Assembly: GCA_002306975.1 (NCBI GenBank)
Contig: DBTI01000186.1
Span: forward strand, 1-11,252
Length of the DNA: 11,252 bases
Origin: Ruminococcaceae bacterium UBA1320
GTDB taxonomy: Bacteria; Bacillota; Clostridia; Oscillospirales; Ethanoligenentaceae
Direction: 5' to 3'
Positions 6,579-11,252 of this stretch are shown piece after piece; position 1 is the stretch's first letter, and every line of letters starts with the position of its first letter. Under the pieces are notes generated by a model. That model saw only the letters and a list, made by a program, of their open reading frames with translations, did no database searches and was not told where the DNA came from. A program made the translations under genes and the position numbers.

Positions 6579-7178
6579 TTACAGTGTTTCTACTGTGATT
6601 TTTAAAATAGAGATTTCGTCCAACGGCTTGTCGTTTGCGTTAACGCGAACCGCCGCGATTTTGTCAACGGTATCCATCCCCTCTGTTACCTGACCGAAAA
6701 CCGTGTAACCGCCATCAAGGAACGGCGCGCCGCCGACCTCTTTGTATTTATCCTTAACTTCCTGCGAAAACTTTTTGCCCGTCTGCATCTCGCACCTTGA
6801 CAGTACGCTGTCGTTTATGCTCTCTGTTCCCGCCTGCACAATATAAAACTGACTGCCGTTTGTGTTCGGCCCCGCGTTTGCCATGGCAAGCGCGCCGCGA
6901 AAATTGCGAGCGTCGTCTGAAACCTCGTTATTAAACGGCTTGCCCCAGATGCTTTTGCCTCCGTAGCCTGTGCCCTGCGGGTCACCGCTTTGAACCATAA
7001 AACCTTTTATAACACGGTGAAATATTACGGAATCAAAATAACCGTCTTTGACGTGTGTCAAGAAGTTTTCAACCGCCTTTGGTGCGACAGTCGGAAAAAA
7101 CATCAGTTTTATGCTGCCCATTGACGTTTCGATCGTGGCAATTTGGTCGCCTGCTTTTGGCTGTGTAAAGTTTAACAT
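6579..7178 (-). CDS. Cyclophilin-type peptidyl-prolyl cis-trans isomerase
   Basis: Cytoplasmic proline isomerase and folding helper of 199 aa, with no signal peptide. The active site is clear: FHRVIKGFMVQSGD (53-66) contains the catalytic Arg55, Phe60, Met61 and Gln63, and MANAGPNTNGSQFYI (99-113) is nearly identical to the cyclophilin consensus. Between that motif and LDGGYTVFG there is an insertion of about 25 residues (SRCEMQTGKKFSQEVKDKYKEVGG), as in many clostridial cyclophilins. Human CypA Trp121 and His126 are replaced by Phe and Tyr, typical of low cyclosporin affinity. The ATG at 7178 has AAAGGA 8 nt upstream. It is first in a two-gene unit with the iron-sulfur protein; no functional link between them is known to me. 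Confidence 0.95.
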   Translation of the reverse strand: MLNFTQPKAGDQIATIETSMGSIKLMFFPTVAPKAVENFLTHVKDGYFDSVIFHRVIKGFMVQSGDPQGTGYGGKSIWGKPFNNEVSDDARNFRGALAMANAGPNTNGSQFYIVQAGTESINDSVLSRCEMQTGKKFSQEVKDKYKEVGGAPFLDGGYTVFGQVTEGMDTVDKIAAVRVNANDKPLDEISILKITVETL

Positions 7179-7212
7179 ATCAAGTTTCCTTTCGATTTTG
7201 ACTTTTCTATTT

Positions 7213-7240
7213 TTATTATTGTGCTTTTTCTAAGTTTCAA
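7213..7240 (-). promoter_or_regulatory. Probable promoter of the cyclophilin operon
   Basis: On the minus strand TTGAAA (7240-7235) is followed after 16 bp by TAATAA (7218-7213). It lies 35 bp upstream of the cyclophilin ATG, in AT-rich DNA. The -10 match is partial. Confidence 0.4.
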
Positions 7241-7353
7241 ATCACGCCGCCAAACCGGAACGGGGTGTTTGGGTCGATCTTGTCCCACAAAAGACCGGCG
7301 ATGATTTTATGCCTTTGATAATAGTCTTGTGATATCGTTAGGTATACAAAAAC
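7237..7353 (-). pseudogene. Short coding-like remnant without a start codon
   Basis: The minus-strand frame from 7353 to the TGA at 7239-7237 reads 38 codons that look like the end of a real protein: ISQDYYQRHKIIAGLLWDKI then DPNTPFRFGGVI. There is no ATG, GTG or TTG at its head, and a TAA lies just upstream. The GC content of 7240-7310 is higher than that of the flanks, as expected for old coding DNA. I recognise no family. It may be the tail of a decayed gene or chance. The plus strand is also open over part of this stretch. Confidence 0.3.
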
Positions 7354-7460
7354 TTATTGTGTTATATTATAAAAATACACGCATTTAATTATACAGTATA
7401 TTCCGCTGTAAAAAAACCTCATTCAAGAATATTTGTGCACTTTATCATAATACTACTCCG

Positions 7461-8411
7461 CTAATAGCTTTTAACCCAAGCGCTCCACGTTGTCTTGAAG
7501 CCGTCTTTATTCTCAGCGCAATAGGTATAAAACTTTTTCAAAAAGTCAAATCTGCCTTGCCAATCCTCGACGCTATTTGGGGCGGTCAGATCCGCTCCCC
7601 CCAGAAGATACTGGCGGTAAAGAATATTATCAAAGCTTGTGGCCTTTGCGTTTTTCATCATATCGGTCATTGCCATAAAGGTAGTGGTTCTGCCTTGCCC
7701 CGCCATACAGTGAAAATGAAGCCAGCTGCTCTGCGGCAAGGCTTTTACCGCCGCCAAAAAGTCGTCAACCGCCCCATCTGATGGCCTTTCCCTGTCCGTT
7801 ATATAAAGGCGCACGTAACTTAACCCCGCTGATTTTACAAGCTGCTCCTCGGTTTTAACCGAGTTTACCGTGAATGGTTTTGATTTAGCGGAATAAGCGA
7901 TCTGCGAACCGATTTTGAGAGAAGCGAGAAACTGTGTTTCACGCTTTTGACACTCTTCTTTTGAAAGTCCTTTGTTTACATTATTGTTATTGTTCATATA
8001 ACTTACCGCGTCACCGTTGACAAAGCCGTGAGATTCCTGCCTTAAATCAAAAATCACGATTTGCTGTTTTCCGATTTTATTTATTATCGCAGTCAGTTCC
8101 TTTTGCGAAAACTGGGCACTGCCGGACATTTTAAGGTTTTGCAGACCGGTAAGGTCCGGCTTTTTGCTATTCTTTTCGCGGTCGGCTTTTACATCGTCCG
8201 CGCTCACTATTCTGAAATTTTCGGGCAGCTTGCCGCTGTCGGCTGCGTTGAGCGTCAGCTTTGCAACATCTTCGCCGCTTGTTTTTGACGAGGCTGCCGC
8301 GCTGCCTGTGTTTGCAGATGGGTTCGCCTTGCAGCCGGAAAAGCCCATGCCGATAAGAACCGACAACGCCAATAAAACAGATATAACCTTTTGCTTATCT
8401 ATTAATTCCAT
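7461..8411 (-). CDS. PTP-like (cysteine) phytase lipoprotein
   Basis: Predicted surface-anchored phosphatase that removes phosphates from myo-inositol hexakisphosphate, 316 aa. The signal peptide ends in a lipobox, FSGC, with Cys27 lipidated. The catalytic P-loop is HCMAGQGRT (234-242), with nucleophile Cys235 and Arg241; the likely general acid is Asp206 in YITDRERPS. Assignment to the phytase branch, rather than a generic tyrosine phosphatase, rests on family-specific stretches recalled from Selenomonas ruminantium PhyA: ENFRIV, LKMSGSAQFS, FDLRQESHGFVNG, LPQSSWLHFHC, FMAMTDMM, NILYRQYLLGG and the end TTWSAWVKSY. The P-loop differs from the HCEAGVGRT I recall there. The ATG at 8411 has AAAAGG 10 nt upstream. 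It is divergent from padR, and a PadR-like dyad lies on its promoter. Activity on phytate is inferred. Confidence 0.9.
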   Translation of the reverse strand: MELIDKQKVISVLLALSVLIGMGFSGCKANPSANTGSAAASSKTSGEDVAKLTLNAADSGKLPENFRIVSADDVKADREKNSKKPDLTGLQNLKMSGSAQFSQKELTAIINKIGKQQIVIFDLRQESHGFVNGDAVSYMNNNNNVNKGLSKEECQKRETQFLASLKIGSQIAYSAKSKPFTVNSVKTEEQLVKSAGLSYVRLYITDRERPSDGAVDDFLAAVKALPQSSWLHFHCMAGQGRTTTFMAMTDMMKNAKATSFDNILYRQYLLGGADLTAPNSVEDWQGRFDFLKKFYTYCAENKDGFKTTWSAWVKSY

Positions 8412-8445
8412 TTGTTCAGCGCCTTTTCAAAAGTTTATCTTATTT

Positions 8446-8473
8446 ATAATATCATGAATTGATATATTTGCAA
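8446..8473 (-). promoter_or_regulatory. Phytase promoter overlapped by a PadR-like operator
   Basis: On the minus strand TTGCAA (8473-8468) and TATTAT (8451-8446) are 16 bp apart, a moderate sigma-A match. The dyad ATATCA-N5-TGATAT at 8449-8465 fills most of the spacer and enters the -10. A bound repressor would block RNA polymerase. The same dyad occurs at the padR promoter. Confidence 0.5.
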
Positions 8474-8558
8474 ATTTTATTGTTTCTGAATTTTAAACAG
8501 AATGGTTTCGCTCTCTTCAATTGTTTATCTGTTTTTATTTAAAATTGCAATAAGCCTA

Positions 8559-8587
8559 TTGACAACTATATCGGCTGCCGTTATAAT
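8559..8587 (+). promoter_or_regulatory. Consensus sigma-A promoter of padR-DUF2812
   Basis: TTGACA (8559-8564), a 17-bp spacer and TATAAT (8582-8587): both hexamers and the spacing match the sigma-A consensus exactly. Transcription should start near 8594, just before the operator repeats. Confidence 0.9.
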
Positions 8588-8600
8588 TTATATCGTAAGC

Positions 8601-8637
8601 TGATGTATCAGTTGGCGATATATCAGTATATGATATA
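8601..8637 (+). promoter_or_regulatory. Operator repeats in the padR leader
   Basis: TGAT-GT-ATCA (8601-8610) is followed by TATATCA-N5-TGATATA (8619-8637). The 11-mers GATGTATCAGT (8602-8612) and GATATATCAGT (8617-8627) form a direct repeat with period 15 and one mismatch. The repeats lie between the promoter and the Shine-Dalgarno, the right place for autorepression by the PadR encoded immediately downstream. Confidence 0.6.
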
Positions 8638-8652
8638 GAGAGGTGGGGTTTT

Positions 8653-8976
8653 GTGCCTGAAACTGTAGGAGCGCTTACGGAAGCCGTGTTTTATATCCTG
8701 CTCTCACTCTATTCACCCATGCACGGCTACGGAATTATGCAAAACGTTAAGGAATTGAGCAGTCATCGAGTGGAACTTGGCGCGGGAACCCTTTACGGAG
8801 CCATAAACACACTGCTTGAAAAGGGCTGGATTCGCCCTTATGAATTTGCGGCGGATTCACGAAAAAAAGAATATAAAATTACCGAATTCGGTAAAGTAGC
8901 TGTTAATTTAGAGATTGCCCGGCTCGAGGAGCTTTTATTAAACGGCAAAAAGATTGTGGGGGGTGAGGAGCAATGA
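8653..8976 (+). CDS. PadR family transcriptional regulator
   Basis: Winged-helix DNA-binding protein of 107 aa, the short PadR subfamily. Visible family features are the N-terminal helix with EAVFYILLSLYSPMHGYGIM (11-29), the recognition region GAGTLYGAINTLLEKGWI (43-60), the wing RKKEYKITEFG (70-80) and a short C-terminal dimerisation helix (81-97). It starts with GTG at 8653, with AGGTGG 6 nt upstream. Its TGA overlaps the ATG of the DUF2812 gene as ATGA, so the two are translationally coupled. Members usually repress their own operon and release DNA on binding a ligand or partner; the leader dyads fit this. A matching dyad on the divergent phytase promoter suggests a second target. The signal sensed is unknown. 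Confidence 0.93.
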   Translation: MPETVGALTEAVFYILLSLYSPMHGYGIMQNVKELSSHRVELGAGTLYGAINTLLEKGWIRPYEFAADSRKKEYKITEFGKVAVNLEIARLEELLLNGKKIVGGEEQ

Positions 8977-9524
8977 AAAAGGTTATCTGGAAGCCCTATT
9001 GGGATTTTGAAAGAGAAGAAAACTGGCTTAACAATATGGCGGCTCAAGGCTTCGCGCTCACCCGATACACTTGGTGCCGATATGTTTTTGAAAGCTGTGA
9101 AAAAGGCGAATATATCTACAGACTTGAGCTTCTTGATAACATGCCGGGCAACCCTCAGAGCAATGAGTACCTTAGGTTTATGGAAGAGGCAGGCGTAGAA
9201 TGTGTTTCTACCTATTTGCGCTGGGTATATTTCAGAAAAAAAGCGTCGGAAGGCGCGTTTGAACTTTACACCGATATTGATTCTAATATCAATCACTGCC
9301 GGAGGGTAAACAACTTTTGGTTTACCCTTGCAGTCGCTGAACTTTTAATTGGTTTTTCAAATATCAGCATCGGTTTATCCAACATAGACAGAATAGGACT
9401 GTCGTACTTTAATCTTCCGGCGGGCATATTACTTTTTGTTCTTGGATTATTCTTTTTTCACTTAAGTTGGAAGATGCGTAAAAAGATAAGACAACTGTTA
9501 AAGAAAAAGACAATTCGGGAATAG
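8973..9524 (+). CDS. DUF2812 domain-containing membrane protein
   Basis: Protein of 183 aa. Residues 1-110 form a DUF2812 domain with the family's typical stretches WDFEREENWLNNMAAQGF (10-27), CRYVFE, EYIYRLELL, YLRFMEEAGVE and STYLRWVYFRKKASEGAFEL (79-98). Two hydrophobic segments follow (about 114-135 and 146-166), then a very basic tail (KMRKKIRQLLKKK), so the domain is probably held at the membrane with the tail in the cytoplasm. It is translationally coupled to padR with a GAGG-containing Shine-Dalgarno. DUF2812 proteins are commonly encoded next to PadR genes in Firmicutes; they may sense a membrane or envelope signal or modulate PadR, but I know of no defined biochemical role. Confidence 0.88.
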   Translation: MKKVIWKPYWDFEREENWLNNMAAQGFALTRYTWCRYVFESCEKGEYIYRLELLDNMPGNPQSNEYLRFMEEAGVECVSTYLRWVYFRKKASEGAFELYTDIDSNINHCRRVNNFWFTLAVAELLIGFSNISIGLSNIDRIGLSYFNLPAGILLFVLGLFFFHLSWKMRKKIRQLLKKKTIRE

Positions 9525-9566
9525 GTTTGTTATCCTATTTTTATTTTAAACTGCAATAGTATAAAA

Positions 9567-9607
9567 AATGAGCTTGGAGTATTTGGTTACTTCAAGCTCA
9601 TTCTTTT
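9567..9607. terminator. Bidirectional terminator between DUF2812 and yqeY genes
   Basis: AATGAGCTTGGAGTA (9567-9581) pairs with 9588-9602 over 15 bp, with one G-U pair and a 6-nt loop. On the plus strand it is followed by CTTTT; on the minus strand by TTTTTAT. It serves both converging genes. Confidence 0.85.
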
Positions 9608-9608
9608 A

Positions 9609-10055
9609 TTATTTAAGCGCTTCTCCGACAAGCTTGTTGACCAAACCGCCGTCAGCCTTGCCTTTTACAAGAGGCATCAATGCTTTCATTATCTTGCCCT
9701 TATCTTGTGCAGCCGGCGCTGTGATTGCGAGCTCATCTATTACTTTTTTTATTATCACTTTAATCTCGTCTTCACCCATTCTTTGCGGGGCAAATTCGGA
9801 ATAAACCTTTATTTTAAAATTGCACTCGTTAATTATGTCTGTTCTGTCTTTGGGCGTTGATTCGAGTGTTTCCTGTGTTTGTTTTATCTCTTTGAATATA
9901 ATCTCGTTTTCTTCCTCTTCCGTAAGGTCGGCACGCTTGTCAATAAACTTTGATTTTAATGCGGAAAGAAGGTTTGACAGTGCGTTTTTACGCTCCATGT
10001 CTTTTCCCTTGAGCGCTTTCATCATTTCCTGCCTGACTAAATCAATCTTGTTCAT
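9609..10055 (-). CDS. yqeY: GatB/YqeY domain-containing protein
   Basis: Small soluble helical protein of 148 aa, the normal length for the YqeY family. The N-terminal helical bundle carries the typical DMERKNALSNLLSALKS (19-35), an EEEE/EIIFKEIKQTQET region and a C-terminal domain like the tRNA-binding tail of GatB, with GKIMKALMPLVKGKADGGLV (119-138). The family may touch tRNA or aid amidotransferase function, but its cellular role is not settled. The ATG at 10055 has AAAGGAG 9 nt upstream. The gene stands alone between a bidirectional terminator and its own promoter. Confidence 0.95.
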   Translation of the reverse strand: MNKIDLVRQEMMKALKGKDMERKNALSNLLSALKSKFIDKRADLTEEEENEIIFKEIKQTQETLESTPKDRTDIINECNFKIKVYSEFAPQRMGEDEIKVIIKKVIDELAITAPAAQDKGKIMKALMPLVKGKADGGLVNKLVGEALK

Positions 10056-10102
10056 ACTATGCGGCTCCTTTTATTTGCTATAATTTTCATACTTCACTAT
10101 AT

Positions 10103-10129
10103 ATTATATCACACCGCTCAATACTTCAA
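10103..10129 (-). promoter_or_regulatory. Probable yqeY promoter
   Basis: On the minus strand TATAAT (10108-10103) lies 48 bp before the ATG. The best -35 is TTGAAG (10129-10124) at 15 bp. Alternatively, TAATAT gives 17 bp with a poorer -10. Confidence 0.45.
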
Positions 10130-10130
10130 A

Positions 10131-10171
10131 CAAAAAAAATCCCCTTTGGGTTTTTTAGCACCAAAGGGGAT
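10131..10171 (-). terminator. Strong rho-independent terminator upstream of yqeY
   Basis: CCCCTTTGG with flanking AT (10139-10149) pairs perfectly with 10161-10171. On the minus strand the stem is followed by T8. It lies about 245 bp past the DUF4173 stop, after that gene's own hairpin. It must therefore end either read-through or a separate short transcript. Confidence 0.85.
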
Positions 10172-10233
10172 AAGCCGATTACAATATATATAGTTGCAAC
10201 AGACTTAATCGAGGGGTTAAAGAGGAGAGTTGA

Positions 10234-10266
10234 ATGAAAAAAAGTACTGTGATTATATTAACTTAA
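10234..10266 (+). CDS. Ten-codon ORF with strong ribosome binding site
   Basis: ATG at 10234 is preceded by AGAGGAG with 6-nt spacing, an excellent Shine-Dalgarno, but the frame encodes only MKKSTVIILT before TAA. It looks like the beginning of a signal peptide cut short. It could be a leader peptide, the remnant of a lost gene, or chance. No clear promoter precedes it. Confidence 0.25.
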   Translation: MKKSTVIILT

Positions 10267-10326
10267 AATTGTGAACGCGAAATTAAATTGATGTAAAGTG
10301 TTTGTCAACTTACTGCAATTTAATTT

Positions 10327-10394
10327 TAAAGAGGAAACTTAAAAGATGTGTCTCCCAGCTTTTTGCGGGAAGACACACAAGCAATTCCTCTTTA
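10327..10394 (-). terminator. Two-tier hairpin after the DUF4173 gene
   Basis: The outer stem joins 10327-10336 to 10385-10394 over 10 bp (core AAAGAGGAA with TTCCTCTTT). The inner stem joins TGTGTCT (10347-10353) to 10371-10377, a one-base bulge follows, then CCC (10354-10356) pairs with GGG (10367-10369), around a T-rich loop. It begins 20 bp past the DUF4173 stop. The minus-strand downstream sequence is AT-rich (AAATTAAATTG) rather than a clean T-run, so termination is likely but not certain. Confidence 0.5.
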
Positions 10395-10414
10395 TTCATT
10401 ATATCGCGATAATG

Positions 10415-11252
10415 TTATTGCGAATCCGCAGCCTGCCGCGCGACAGCCTGTGATACGCTGAAGTTTTGCCAGTTTGATCCGTTTATCTCTGCTTTGCGCT
10501 CCTTTAGGAACTGTTCTATTTCTTTGCCGTATTTCGCGTCGCCTTTCAGGGTACTGATTTCGGAAACGGCACTGTCGGAAAGCTGATAGAAGACCTGTGT
10601 GTCAAGCTTGCCCGATTGATCATAAAGATTAATGTTATAGTGCGCGATTAGTCCATCGACATTGACAAGGTTAAGCGCGAGGTAAAGGACAATGGCTCCG
10701 ACAGCGGAAAAGCGGTAGAAATTAAAGTGCGGCACAATGATTTTTATAGCGGTGAAAATCGTAAGAACAAACAGCAGCAACATAAACCATGAGGTATAAA
10801 CGCGCAGCGGAGTAAGCCCGTAGTTACCCATATACATTACCATTTTGGACATTGCGGTTATGATAAGTAAAAGCGTGCACAAAACAAGCGCAAGCACAGG
10901 GATCCGGCAGCTTTTCATCATTTTGCCGTCTTTGCGCTTGGTGATGATAACCGCGAAGGCAATGAGGCAATAGTTGATGAAAACAACCGCGGCGAGCTCA
11001 AAGAAACCGCGGCGGGCATATTCGGCATAGGTGAACATTGTCGGAAGAACACCACGCAGTGCCGAAAAGAAATAATCCGCCTGCAGTGCGATGTAGAGTA
11101 CATAAATGAAACTGAACGCGTAAAGAGCGGACGCGGTTGCAAGTGGGTTAAGGCAGGCAGTTTTGAGCATGAAGCCGTCAACAGGATGTTTTTGCTGCCG
11201 TTTTTGGCTGCAAAGAGCATAGAGCAGATTGAAAAGCGGAAAGGTAAGAGAC
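10415..11252 (-). CDS. DUF4173 family membrane protein, N-terminus beyond window
   Basis: C-terminal part of a polytopic membrane protein. The frame stays open to the right edge (at least 278 codons), so the ATG at 11170 is internal and the real start lies outside. Conserved DUF4173-type stretches are FTYAEYARRGFFELAAV, YGLTPLRVYTSWFM and LVNVDGLIAHYN. Membrane segments are near residues 11-31, 59-77, 90-110, 124-146 and 152-170, counted from the internal Met. A soluble, charged tail (about 175-251) ends SQAVARQAADSQ. The family's function is unknown; members are often encoded alone or near envelope-stress genes. Two more hydrophobic-looking residue groups upstream of the internal Met (LTFPLFNLLYAL) fit another membrane segment. 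Confidence 0.85.
   Translation of the reverse strand, partial: SLTFPLFNLLYALCSQKRQQKHPVDGFMLKTACLNPLATASALYAFSFIYVLYIALQADYFFSALRGVLPTMFTYAEYARRGFFELAAVVFINYCLIAFAVIITKRKDGKMMKSCRIPVLALVLCTLLLIITAMSKMVMYMGNYGLTPLRVYTSWFMLLLFVLTIFTAIKIIVPHFNFYRFSAVGAIVLYLALNLVNVDGLIAHYNINLYDQSGKLDTQVFYQLSDSAVSEISTLKGDAKYGKEIEQFLKERKAEINGSNWQNFSVSQAVARQAADSQ

Larger units (their letters stand above)
10131..10273 (-). ncRNA. Candidate small RNA
   Basis: A minus-strand TTGACA (10308-10303) with TAATTT 17 bp downstream (10285-10280, a weak -10) could start a transcript near 10273. It would end at the T8 terminator, giving about 140 nt. The RNA would carry an unpaired CU-rich stretch, CUCUCCUCUUUAACCCCUC, complementary to Shine-Dalgarno sequences. 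No known sRNA family is recognised. Confidence 0.25.

Noticed and set aside
7941..8000. Asparagine run (NNNNN) in the phytase as a possible repeat tract
   Set aside because: The codons are mixed AAT/AAC and only five long; it is a loop-like low-complexity stretch, not a slippage tract.
8838..9296. Minus-strand open frame of 152 codons across padR and DUF2812
   Set aside because: It is antisense to two well-supported, translationally coupled genes and has no recognisable protein features.

Overview
The window looks like chromosomal DNA from a Gram-positive anaerobe of the class Clostridia, plausibly an Oscillospiraceae/Ruminococcaceae relative. Three things point there. The secreted protease carries C-terminal ChW repeats (a clostridial surface-protein module). 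A PadR regulator is coupled to a DUF2812 membrane protein, a typical Firmicutes pair. Shine-Dalgarno sequences and sigma-A type promoters are Gram-positive in style. Base composition is intermediate, with AT-rich intergenic regions. There is no tRNA, rRNA, CRISPR array or insertion sequence. I do not see a clearly new multi-gene system; the window is mostly ordinary, with several specific oddities.

Layout. Positions 1-254 hold no convincing gene, only inverted repeats. Positions 255-3050 (minus strand) are a three-gene ABC exporter operon, ATPase first and then two ABC-2 permeases, preceded by a cluster of dyads at 3116-3166. Positions 3415-4962 (plus) encode a secreted sedolisin (S53) protease with three ChW repeats, no propeptide and no normal start codon in front of its signal peptide. 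It converges on a small lipoprotein of unknown function (5023-5706, minus). Positions 5886-7178 (minus) hold a cyclophilin followed by a short protein with two predicted [4Fe-4S] clusters. A short coding-like remnant lies at 7237-7353. Positions 7461-8411 (minus) encode a lipoprotein of the PTP-like (cysteine) phytase family. Divergent from it are PadR and DUF2812 genes (8653-9524, plus), driven by a consensus TTGACA-17-TATAAT promoter. A YqeY-family gene follows (9609-10055, minus). Next is a 360-bp intergenic region with strong hairpins, an isolated 10-codon start and a possible small RNA. The last gene is a DUF4173-family membrane protein (10415 to beyond the right edge, minus).

How the genes work together. 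The main regulatory observation is in the interval between the phytase and padR genes. The same dyad, ATATCA-N5-TGATAT, overlaps the proposed phytase promoter (8449-8465) and lies just downstream of the padR promoter (8620-8636). PadR therefore may control both itself plus DUF2812 and the divergent phytase gene. The secreted protease and the surface phytase suggest a cell that scavenges peptides and phosphate from plant-derived or gut material; this is inference.
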